Below are positions 17,951 through 24,516 of a stretch of 64,000 nucleotides of DNA, one piece after another. The position numbers and the translations under genes are program-made. Numbering within the stretch: position 1 is the stretch's first letter; each line of letters opens with the position of its first letter. The DNA comes from an uncultured Chloroflexota bacterium (GTDB lineage Bacteria; Chloroflexota; Anaerolineae; Aggregatilineales; Phototrophicaceae): the NCBI GenBank assembly GCA_937974245.1, contig CALJKV010000023.1:19205-83204 (forward strand), in the 5' to 3' direction. The notes beneath the pieces are model-generated. The model saw only the letters and a list, made by a program, of their open reading frames with translations, searched no databases and was not told the DNA's origin.

Positions 17951-17978
17951 TTGTCGCGATTATATCTCATTGTATAAT
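17951..17978 (+). promoter_or_regulatory. Promoter of the first S1-domain gene
   Basis: TTGTCG (17951-17956), 16 bases, then TATAAT (17973-17978). The TATATCTC box at 17961-17968 lies in the spacer. Transcription from here would start near 17985, which excludes the ATG at 17977 and supports the start at 18010. Confidence 0.65.
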
Positions 17979-18009
17979 GAGACCCATTTCCCATAAGGTA
18001 GGTAGGTTA

Positions 18010-19308
18010 ATGAGCTTGTCGCATTCGGATAACGAACAAGAAAAAGATTTTGGGGCGGAATTCCGGGAGTTGTTGGAATCTTCGTTTGCGTATTTGCCAC
18101 CGCGTCGTGGTGAGATTCGGAACGCCATCATTCTGCAAATCGCCCCCCGCGAAATCATCGTGGATATGGGTGTAAAGCAGGATGGTATTGTGCCATCCAC
18201 CGACCTGGAACGCCTCGATCCCGAATTTCGCAAAAGCCTTGAGGTTGGCGCTGAAGTTCCGGTTTATGTGATGAACCCCCGTGACCAGGATGATAACCTG
18301 ATCGTTTCGATCAATATGGGTCTGCAACAGTACGATTGGCAGAAAGCCCGTAAACTCCTGGAGTCGGAAGAAGTCGTTTCGGTCATCGTCACCGGGCATA
18401 ACCGGGGTGGTATCCTGGTGCGCTGGAATCGGCTGGAAGGGTTTATCCCCAGCTCGCATCTGGTATCGTCCAGTTACTCTAATGACCAGCGCGACGCCTG
18501 GAATGAACTGCTGGGGCGGGAACTGGTCGTCAAAGTGATTGAGGTTGACCAGGATCGGCGCCGGTTGATCTTCAGTGAGCGCGAAGCACAGAAAGAATGG
18601 CGTGCCCAGCAAAAGGCGCGGCTTCTGGCTGAACTGAAAGAAGGCGATGTGGTGCAGGGGACGGTTACCGGCCTGCGTGACTTCGGCGCGTTCGTCAACC
18701 TGGGCGGCGCTGACGGCCTGATCCATGTCAGTGAATTGGCCTGGCATCGTGTTGACCATCCGCGTGATGTCCTCAAGGTGGGCGATGTGATTGATGTCTA
18801 CGTCCTCAACCTCGATCGTAATTCGAACCGGATTGCCCTGAGCCGGAAACGCCTCTTGAGCGACCCCTGGGACGATGCCCAACAGCAGTATCACGAAGGG
18901 CAGTTGGTCGAAGGTGTTGTCACCAACGTAGTGGATTTTGGCGCTTTCATCGCGCTGGATAACGGCCTGGAAGGGCTGCTCCATCTGAGCGAGATGGGCG
19001 ACGGTTCACTCAAGGAACCCTATTCTTACGTCAAGAAGGGGGATCGCCTGAGCCTGCGAATCAGCCACCTGGAACCGGAAAAGCGGCGGGTTGGTTTTAC
19101 GCAGCGCTGGGGGATGGACATGGAAGCCGCTGAAACCCCGGCAGAAGACAGCGCTGAGGCGGTGGCCGAGGAGGCCGCTCGTGAAGCTACCGACGTAGCC
19201 GAGGAAGTTGCTCCCGAAGTGACCGACGTATCCGAGCCTGTGGTCAATGAGGCTGATGAAGTGGCAACCGACGACAGTGGTGAAGAAGAAGATACGACTG
19301 AAGGGTAG
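18010..19308 (+). CDS. rpsA: Ribosomal protein S1-like RNA-binding protein (four S1 domains), copy 1
   Basis: A 432-residue protein with four S1 OB-fold repeats. The first starts at ILQIAPREIIVDMGVKQDGIVP and the second at NRGGILVRWNRLEGFIPSSHL. The third contains GLRDFGAFVNLGGADGLIHVSE, the fourth VVDFGAFIALDNGLEGLLHLSE. It ends in an acidic Glu/Asp/Ala/Val tail of about 60 residues. It should bind mRNA and either act as ribosomal S1 or as a paralogue. The start at 18010 has an AGGTAGG site and fits the promoter. A strong terminator follows the stop. A second protein of the same layout is encoded at 46496-47734; I cannot tell which is the main S1. Confidence 0.88.
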   Translation: MSLSHSDNEQEKDFGAEFRELLESSFAYLPPRRGEIRNAIILQIAPREIIVDMGVKQDGIVPSTDLERLDPEFRKSLEVGAEVPVYVMNPRDQDDNLIVSINMGLQQYDWQKARKLLESEEVVSVIVTGHNRGGILVRWNRLEGFIPSSHLVSSSYSNDQRDAWNELLGRELVVKVIEVDQDRRRLIFSEREAQKEWRAQQKARLLAELKEGDVVQGTVTGLRDFGAFVNLGGADGLIHVSELAWHRVDHPRDVLKVGDVIDVYVLNLDRNSNRIALSRKRLLSDPWDDAQQQYHEGQLVEGVVTNVVDFGAFIALDNGLEGLLHLSEMGDGSLKEPYSYVKKGDRLSLRISHLEPEKRRVGFTQRWGMDMEAAETPAEDSAEAVAEEAAREATDVAEEVAPEVTDVSEPVVNEADEVATDDSGEEEDTTEG

Positions 19309-19333
19309 CCTTCACTCATTACAGTAATGCCTG

Positions 19334-19360
19334 GGCGGATACAGAATGTATCCGCCTTTT
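19334..19360 (+). terminator. Rho-independent terminator after S1 copy 1
   Basis: GGCGGATAC and GTATCCGCC form a perfect 9-bp stem with loop AGAAT, directly followed by TTTT. It lies 25 bases after the stop codon. Confidence 0.93.
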
Positions 19361-19433
19361 GATTCCGGCAAAATTGTTTTTGCGTTACAATGTATCTTAA
19401 CAAGCTGAATTGCTTCTCGATCAGGAGTTTTGC

Positions 19434-19838
19434 GTGTCCTCAACCATTTGGGCGCTTGTTGTAGAAGATGATGCTCACCAGCTCATGGTGCTTTCCGCCA
19501 TCCTCAATAACATGGGATTCTCGTTTAAGCGCAATACCACCGGGAACAACGTCCGAGAGCAGGCGCAGGCGATGTCCCCTACGCCAGACTTTATCATCCT
19601 GGAACTTGACCTGATGCGCAGGGACCCATTTGAAATCCTGGGGACACTCCACGAGGACGACATGACAGCGCATATTCCGATCATTGTATTAGGTGACGAA
19701 AAGTGGTTCTACCAGCAGGACCGACTGCGAACCGCCCATTGTGCCGGGTATATCAATAAGCCCATCCCACGCCTGGCGTTTGAACGGCTGATCCAACGGG
19801 TACTGGATGGCGAAGACCTGTGGCAGGAGCGCACGTGA
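19434..19838 (+). CDS. Degenerate receiver-domain protein
   Basis: A 134-residue stand-alone receiver. The acidic pocket EDD (residues 11-13) and the lysine in GYINKPIP are kept, but the usual phospho-acceptor position is Glu57 (IILELDL) with Asp59 two residues later. The Ser/Thr position in PIIVLGDE is Gly. It may therefore be locked in one state or act only by protein contact. The start is GTG 19434, which has AGGAG six bases upstream; the frame also has a TTG at 19410. No kinase is nearby. Confidence 0.75.
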   Translation: MSSTIWALVVEDDAHQLMVLSAILNNMGFSFKRNTTGNNVREQAQAMSPTPDFIILELDLMRRDPFEILGTLHEDDMTAHIPIIVLGDEKWFYQQDRLRTAHCAGYINKPIPRLAFERLIQRVLDGEDLWQERT

Positions 19839-19878
19839 TGCCGGTCAGTCGCCACCCGTAGTGTGCCTGATAGGGTAA

Positions 19879-20652
19879 TCAGTTTTGTGGGACGAGGAGC
19901 GTGATTTCCATCGCGCTGTCGGTCATCACGATGTTTTCCAGGTTATGCTGGTCGCCCAATCGCTGGTTCAGGATCGTATCCAGCACGTCCACCATCATGA
20001 TGAAAAAGTCGGACGTGGCGACCTGAATATACTCGTCGGGCGGGTTCTCCAGGCCGGGAACGGTAATATCCCCGATGGTTATAGACGCAAACGACCCCGT
20101 CATTTCAATCGAAAGCAATACGTGGCCGGTGATATAAGCTTCGCCGCCCAGCGCCGTGAGTTCCACGTCAATTCCTCCCGGCACAAAACTCACCTGAGCC
20201 AATTCGATGGACTGAATCGCGCGGATTTTTAAGTCCACTTCTTCCTGGAACTGGCGCTCGGTGACGATGACATCCGCCATTTGCTGAGGCGTACCGGGAA
20301 CGGGTGTACTGCCGGGTGGGGGCGGTGTCAAGGTGGCGTAGCGGGGGGCTTCCTCGACAGCCGCTGTGCCGGTGCTGATGGCGACCTGAGTGGGATTCAC
20401 AGTGAACACCGGAGTCGGTGACGGCGGGTTGGTCGGTGTTGGAGATGGTGTGGTCGTGCTGGTAGGGAGCGGAGTCGCCGTGTCCGTCGGTGGGGGAGTA
20501 TTGGTAGGCGCTGGGGTATCCGTTTCAGTGGCGGTGGGGGTGACACTGGGCAAAACGGCCAGCGTCGGGAGTTCCTCATCGGTCTGGGCGGCGGGCTGGC
20601 AGGCAGCTACCAGTAGTACCAGCACACCGATTACCGGGATCAGTCGTTTCAT
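19879..20652 (-). CDS. Lipoprotein with long Thr/Pro linker, unknown C-terminal domain
   Basis: A 257-residue exported lipoprotein. The signal peptide MKRLIPVIGVLVLLVAAC has lipobox LVAAC. About 65 residues of Thr/Pro/Ser repeats follow (TPTATETDTPAPTNTPPPTD type). The C-terminal 130 residues (ADVIVTERQFQEEVDLKIRAI...) are a mixed alpha/beta domain in which I see no known motif. It resembles small surface lipoproteins of Chloroflexota. The mature start CQPAAQTDEELPTL parallels that of the propeller lipoprotein at 4485-5732, suggesting a shared anchor module. The TTGCTGCAA iterons begin 117 bases upstream of its start. Confidence 0.75.
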   Translation of the reverse strand: MKRLIPVIGVLVLLVAACQPAAQTDEELPTLAVLPSVTPTATETDTPAPTNTPPPTDTATPLPTSTTTPSPTPTNPPSPTPVFTVNPTQVAISTGTAAVEEAPRYATLTPPPPGSTPVPGTPQQMADVIVTERQFQEEVDLKIRAIQSIELAQVSFVPGGIDVELTALGGEAYITGHVLLSIEMTGSFASITIGDITVPGLENPPDEYIQVATSDFFIMMVDVLDTILNQRLGDQHNLENIVMTDSAMEITLLVPQN

Positions 20653-21112
20653 GAAAGTTCCTTACCTGTACCAAAAAGTCAGTTCCTGTATTTTAGCAAC
20701 CGTCTAGCCCCTGGCACAGGTTACGGGTAGTCGTGGGTTTTTGCGGCAAATTTGTGTTTGTGCCAAGATTGCTGCAATTGCTGCAAAATGGGTGGATTTG
20801 AGGGAAAAATCGGGGGTTAAACCGTGCTGCAAAATAGCGAAATTTGCTGCAAAGCGGTGGGCGTTGCTGCAAAATCGGGCTGAATCCTGGGTTTTGAGGC
20901 GAAAGCGAACATCGTGAAGGGTCGGATTGGCAGAGGGTGTCATAGGGTTAGCATAGCACATTCATGGGGAAAAAGGGTGAATATTTGTTAAAACATTTGT
21001 TCAAAAATCAACAGGGGATTGTTGGGCGCTGGCTGTGTGATACTGGGCTATTAAACTGCGCTACAAAGACCTGGCACTGTTAGAAAGCAGCCAACATGGA
21101 TAAGTGTATTAT
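20653..21112. other. Non-coding stretch with iterons
   Basis: About 460 bases without a convincing gene. It holds the TTGCTGCAA repeats (20769-20875) and a decayed gene fragment at its right edge. An 85-codon minus-strand frame (20704-20961) runs through the repeats; its repetitive FAAI/AAIL composition simply mirrors the DNA repeats, so I do not call it a gene. Confidence 0.5.
20769..20875 (+). repeat. TTGCTGCAAAAT iteron-like repeats
   Basis: Five copies of (T/G)TGCTGCAA, three of them extended to AAAAT, start at 20769, 20778, 20824, 20844 and 20864. The last three are spaced exactly 20 bases apart, i.e. two helical turns, so a protein could bind them on one face. They lie upstream of the minus-strand lipoprotein gene. 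Confidence 0.7.
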
Positions 21113-21120
21113 TCATTTCG
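21079..21120 (+). pseudogene. Decayed winged-helix-like C-terminus, copy 1
   Basis: About 32 of 42 bases match 21773-21814. Read in frame it gives LLESSQHG, a stop, then VYYSF, matching copy 2's LLERGQHGRTYYSV. The pattern resembles the end of winged-helix domains. It overlaps the last bases of the GyrB-like gene on the other strand. Confidence 0.4.
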
Positions 21121-21730
21121 GGCAGTAGTAAAATTCAAACTTGACTTGCGGAAATTCACTTGCCAGCGTATTCATTTTCATCTCCAATAATTCTTCACTA
21201 AAAGCAGGGCTTGGAAAAATAGCGGGGTCGGGCTTGAAATAAATTCGAGTTCCCTGTTTCAAAGCACAATCGTCTACTTTATGCAAAGGAGTAATGATGT
21301 CACCATTAGAACAAGACACGGTGTAGGCTTGGCCTTGACGAACCGTATCAATTCGCAACAACTCCGAAAGAAAATTAAGTAACGTGGCAAAATAATCAAT
21401 AAAGCCAAACTCCTCGTAATATGCTTTCGTGCGTCCACCCGTTTTCATAAACCATTCAAGTAAGTGTGTTAGTGCGGGGGTATCTGGACTCCAATACCAA
21501 GGAGGGGCAACAGGTAAACCTACGCCATTATCTTCGATGACAATTTCATCTTCCGACTCAAGGGAAACTTTCAATAGACTGCACTCATTTAGCGCAGCAG
21601 GGTCTACAGCCTGTCTCATTACTGTCATCACCAAAACTTGTAGCGCCTCGTTATTCCATTTACTACTTGATGTATTGACATACATCTGAGGCGTCGCATA
21701 TATCAACTCTCGAAGGCTTTTATTGAACAT
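21113..21730 (-). CDS. Degenerate GyrB-like GHKL ATPase domain, stand-alone
   Basis: A 205-residue protein whose order of motifs follows the N-terminal ATPase domain of DNA gyrase B. It has an N-terminal helix with PQMYVN (gyrase 'PGMYIG'), the Bergerat motif IEDNGVGLPV (gyrase 'VTDNGRGIPV'), LLEWFMKTGG (gyrase 'vLhaGGKF'), and GDIITPLHKVD...GTRIYFKPDPAIF (gyrase 'G.....GT.v.F.PD..iF'). Key residues are lost, however. The helix with the catalytic Glu and Asn reads VMTVMRQAVD, and the ATP-lid GxHGVG region reads FGFIDYFATLL. It should fold like the domain but not hydrolyse ATP. No transducer or TOPRIM domain follows. Function is unknown; it may bind gyrase partners or act as a decoy. It lies in an accessory island. 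Confidence 0.65.
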   Translation of the reverse strand: MFNKSLRELIYATPQMYVNTSSSKWNNEALQVLVMTVMRQAVDPAALNECSLLKVSLESEDEIVIEDNGVGLPVAPPWYWSPDTPALTHLLEWFMKTGGRTKAYYEEFGFIDYFATLLNFLSELLRIDTVRQGQAYTVSCSNGDIITPLHKVDDCALKQGTRIYFKPDPAIFPSPAFSEELLEMKMNTLASEFPQVKFEFYYCPK

Positions 21731-21772
21731 CTTGAACTCCTGTATCCCCCGTTATTATGATGATGCGGGATT

Positions 21773-21814
21773 GCTGGAACGCGGCCAACATGGACGAACG
21801 TATTATTCAGTTTG
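21773..21814 (+). pseudogene. Decayed winged-helix-like C-terminus, copy 2
   Basis: Reads DAGLLERGQHGRTYYSV followed by a stop, like the last strand of a winged helix (compare 'GLLER.G.GR.YY'). No upstream gene body remains: the sequence before it belongs to the start of the GyrB-like gene on the other strand. Confidence 0.4.
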
Positions 21815-21861
21815 AGCGAGGAATAGTGAAAGCAACGGGAGGCAAGGCACAAAGCACATGA

Positions 21862-22149
21862 TTACATCTTGTCATGAAATACGACTATATGGCCTGCTTC
21901 ATTAAAGCGAAACCCTGTCACAATACCTGAGGTTGATCGAAAGGAATACAACTTTGAGTCGTATGGGCTTGAGGTTTTTCTTACAATCCCATAATCTCGC
22001 ATCCACTCGAGCACCTCAACCTCAGTCATACCCTCTACAAATCGTAGGACTGCGTCATGTTGTGTATACAAATCCACAAGTATAAACTCTGACACGTCAT
22101 TTTGCCTCAGATAGCTCATGACACAGCGCCAAGTTGGTTCGATTGTCAC
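21862..22149 (-). CDS. Hypothetical protein, about 95 residues
   Basis: I do not recognise this protein. It is acidic, soluble and rich in aromatic and hydrophobic residues (FILVDLYTQHDAVLRFVEGMTEVEVLEWMRDYGIV, split here by the eye into two helices). The frame runs from 22185, but the first codons there lie in a GCCGGG...CCCGGC hairpin. A GTG at 22149 (beginning VTIEPTWRCVMSYL) or an ATG at 22119 are better starts. Base composition is lower in GC than its neighbours, consistent with an island gene. Confidence 0.45.
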   Translation of the reverse strand: MTIEPTWRCVMSYLRQNDVSEFILVDLYTQHDAVLRFVEGMTEVEVLEWMRDYGIVRKTSSPYDSKLYSFRSTSGIVTGFRFNEAGHIVVFHDKM

Positions 22150-22161
22150 GCCATGCCGTCT

Positions 22162-22183
22162 GCCGGGCATTAAAATACCCGGC
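22162..22183. repeat. Short GC-capped hairpin
   Basis: GCCGGG and CCCGGC are 10 bases apart and the AT-rich centre is partly paired. It sits just upstream of the hypothetical gene ending at 21862. Confidence 0.5.
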
Positions 22184-22245
22184 AAGATGTTTCAAACCTG
22201 CTGAAGAGGTTCTGGATTCTGCGGGACGAAATGAGCCTCTTTTAT

Positions 22246-22315
22246 GGACAGGGCAGGCCCTGTCCCTACCAGTCTGTTGACATCTGGTTTCGTAGGGATG
22301 AGGCCTGCCTCGTCC
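22246..22315. repeat. 70-bp palindromic element with 25-bp inverted ends
   Basis: The left end GGACAGGGCAGGCCCTGTCC and the reverse complement of the right end (GGACGAGGCAGGCCTCATCC) match at 19 of 25 positions when extended through the shared TCCCTAC. Each end is itself a near-perfect palindrome. It resembles dispersed palindromic repeats of environmental genomes. Its right half encodes the C-terminal tail of the neighbouring minus-strand lipoprotein. Confidence 0.65.
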
Positions 22316-22844
22316 GTTGGGGATTTATCCCCTTGGCGTGGGATACCTCAAAAGCCCACATATACGAATAAGGGTTTCCTGTCATATCGGAAAGTTCCAG
22401 GGATGCAACATGAGAGCCTAAACCCACTTCCCCAATATTGAAGCAGACCGTAATTGGCCCTCCATATAAGCCCAGTATTTCCCCATTATCCTTGAATATT
22501 GGATAAGCCATACGTGCAACCATAATCGTTACTTCAGCTTCTGCTATAACCTGATTATCGACAGCCAGTTGAATGCTATCTATCAAGTGTTCAGATATTT
22601 CATCAGTTAGAAATTGCTGATTCCAAAATGGCCTTTGGGTTATTTGTATACATTGCGTACCAGAATCCGGATTGGATCGGGGTACGGAGATAACAAATTC
22701 CGGGGTGGGCAACGGATCGTGTAGAAGATATACAGCAGTTTCCTCTAACTGGGAATCTGGAAGATACTGATTATGCGAGCAGGATATACAAAATAATACA
22801 CTTATAGACAATAGTATATTTCTTATTTTTGTGTTCCCACACAT
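22266..22844 (-). CDS. Putative lipoprotein of unknown function
   Basis: A 192-residue exported protein. The N-terminus has a positive head and hydrophobic core ending in LFCISC, a plausible lipobox. The mature part (YLLHDPLPTPEFVISVPRSN...AEVTIMVARMAYP...GPITVCFNIGEVGLGSH) has beta-rich character with no motif I know. The last 20 or so residues (NPQRTRQASSLRNQ) are translated from the inverted-repeat element at 22246-22315, so the original C-terminus was probably replaced or extended by that insertion. Codon and base use are more AT-rich than the housekeeping genes nearby, consistent with transfer. Confidence 0.6.
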   Translation of the reverse strand: MCGNTKIRNILLSISVLFCISCSHNQYLPDSQLEETAVYLLHDPLPTPEFVISVPRSNPDSGTQCIQITQRPFWNQQFLTDEISEHLIDSIQLAVDNQVIAEAEVTIMVARMAYPIFKDNGEILGLYGGPITVCFNIGEVGLGSHVASLELSDMTGNPYSYMWAFEVSHAKGINPQRTRQASSLRNQMSTDW

Positions 22845-22890
22845 TGTGTCCTCATCTTACAACTTGACCGATCTGTGCGGCAGTTCAGGG

Positions 22891-22911
22891 GGGAGCGCGT
22901 GTTGCGCTCCC
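22891..22911. terminator. Stem-loop after the E2 gene
   Basis: GGGAGCGC and GCGCTCCC form a perfect 8-bp stem with loop GTGTT, 22 bases beyond the E2 stop. There is no T-run, so it may be a repeat or an RNA-end stabiliser instead of a true terminator. Confidence 0.5.
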
Positions 22912-22933
22912 ACACTATCGGAAGACAAGGATT

Positions 22934-24295
22934 CTACACCCACCCTTCGAGCGCCTCTTTAAGCGTGACCATGAAGGCGTCACCGGTTGCGCCGTCGGCG
23001 ACGCGGTGGTCAAAGGTGAGCGAGGCATAGACGCAGGGGCGGATGGCTATCGCGTCGTTGATGACCTTGACGCGCTTCTCCATGACTCCTACCCCCAGGA
23101 TGCCCACCTGCGGCTGGTTGATGATCGGCATGGCGAACAGGCTGCCGCTTACGCCATGATTGGTGATGGTGAACGTACCGCCCTGCACCTCGTCGGGCTT
23201 CAACTGACGGTTACGCCCCCGGTTGGAGAGGTCGTTCACCGCCCGCGCCAGCCCCATGAGGTTCAAATCCTGCGCGTTGTGGATGACCGGGACAATCAGC
23301 CCCTCATCCATCGCTACGGCCATCCCCAGGTGAACAGCGTGGTGGAGGTAAATGCCCTCGTCCGTCCACTGGGCGTTCAGGTAGGGATTGGCTTGTAGGG
23401 CGACCACCGAAGCCGCCGCGAAATAGGCCGTGAGCGTCAGGTTGACGCCCTGTTTGGCGAACTCGGCCTTGTGTTTAGCCCGGTGCGCCAGGGCAGCGGT
23501 CATGTCTATCTCAAAGACGGTGGTGACGTGCGGCGAGGTGTGCAGCTTGCTCCGCACCATGTGTTCGGCAATCGCACGGCGCATCGAACTCAGATGCACG
23601 AGTTCACCGGGGACGCCCGACGGGATGGGCGCTGCCGGGACACTGCGCGACGGGGCGGGGGCTGCTGCCGGTTTCGGCGCGCCGGGGGCAACAGGCGTGG
23701 CAGACGGTGCATCGCCATAATCCACCGTTGGCTTGAACAGGTCGCCGCTGCCGGGGCGTTCCCAGGGCGGCAGATCGGTATCGGGGGCAGGGGCGGCAGT
23801 ATTCCCGGCAAGATAGGCTTCTACATCTTTTTTAGTGATACGGCCATCGCGCCCCGTGCCGGGGATTTGCGAGAGATCGAGTTTATGCTCGGCAACCATC
23901 CGCGCCACCACCGGGGTGATATGTCCGGTGTAGCCGCTGCCGTTGATTTTTACGGTCACAGGGGAGGCGGCCTGAACGGGCGGCGCAGCCAGGGGAGCCA
24001 CTGTGGGTTGGCTGTGGGGGGCGGCTGCCGGAACCGCGGCTTCTTCCGCCTTTTCGCCGGGCTGCCCGACAACAGCGAGCAGCGTGCCGCGCTCGACAGT
24101 CTGGCCTTCCGGCACAATAATCTGGAGCAGGACGCCGCTGGCCGGGGCGGGTACTTCCGTATCCACTTTATCGGTGCTGACTTCGAGCAGCGGCTCGTAT
24201 TCCTCTACCGTGTCGCCAACCTGTTTTAACCAGCGGCTGACCGTGCCTTCAACGACACTTTCGCCAAGCTGGGGCATAATCACTTGTGTGGGCAT
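22934..24295 (-). CDS. Dihydrolipoyl acyltransferase (E2) of a 2-oxoacid dehydrogenase
   Basis: A 453-residue E2 subunit. One lipoyl domain occupies residues 1-78 with the lipoylated lysine in VSTDKVDTEVPAP. After an Ala/Pro-rich linker comes the peripheral-subunit-binding domain (ITPVVARMVAEHKLDLSQIPGTGRDGRITKKDVEAYL). A second linker leads to the catalytic domain with the active-site DHRVADG near the C-terminus. It transfers the acyl group from E1 to CoA. The ATG at 24295 has an AAGGTGAG site; a GTG four codons upstream is less likely. The set E1alpha-E1beta-E2 without E3 suggests that dihydrolipoamide dehydrogenase is encoded elsewhere. Confidence 0.93.
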   Translation of the reverse strand: MPTQVIMPQLGESVVEGTVSRWLKQVGDTVEEYEPLLEVSTDKVDTEVPAPASGVLLQIIVPEGQTVERGTLLAVVGQPGEKAEEAAVPAAAPHSQPTVAPLAAPPVQAASPVTVKINGSGYTGHITPVVARMVAEHKLDLSQIPGTGRDGRITKKDVEAYLAGNTAAPAPDTDLPPWERPGSGDLFKPTVDYGDAPSATPVAPGAPKPAAAPAPSRSVPAAPIPSGVPGELVHLSSMRRAIAEHMVRSKLHTSPHVTTVFEIDMTAALAHRAKHKAEFAKQGVNLTLTAYFAAASVVALQANPYLNAQWTDEGIYLHHAVHLGMAVAMDEGLIVPVIHNAQDLNLMGLARAVNDLSNRGRNRQLKPDEVQGGTFTITNHGVSGSLFAMPIINQPQVGILGVGVMEKRVKVINDAIAIRPCVYASLTFDHRVADGATGDAFMVTLKEALEGWV

Positions 24296-24386
24296 GGTTT
24301 GTCTCACCTTTTCTGATTAACAATACAGGGCTTCCGCTGTAAGGGCGGCATAATGCTCTAAGTAATGAGTACGGTGTTCCAATTCG

Positions 24387-24408
24387 CGGGCGGAATATAT
24401 TGCGCCCC
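24387..24408. repeat. Imperfect palindrome between E1beta and E2 genes
   Basis: A 22-base palindrome, CGGGCGGAATA/TATTGCGCCCC, pairs at 9 of 11 positions. It lies in the 221-base gap that interrupts an otherwise tight operon, and that gap carries no convincing gene (the 67-codon minus-strand frame 24317-24520 is repeat-derived). Confidence 0.55.
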
Positions 24409-24516
24409 TACAAATTCCCTCTATGATGGCGATTCTGTAGTGGCGACTCGGCGTGGTCCCCCGATTATCTCCGTATTGCATCCCCTGCGGAAATAGCGTG
24501 ATTTCTAACGATGTCC

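Noticed and set aside
20704..20961. 85-codon frame on the minus strand through the iterons
   Set aside because: Its repeated FAAI/AAIL composition follows from the DNA repeats, and there is no good ribosome-binding site or recognisable fold.
23471..24229. Plus-strand frame of 252 codons opposite the E2 gene
   Set aside because: It is a high-GC shadow of the E2 gene with Arg/Gly/His-rich nonsense composition.
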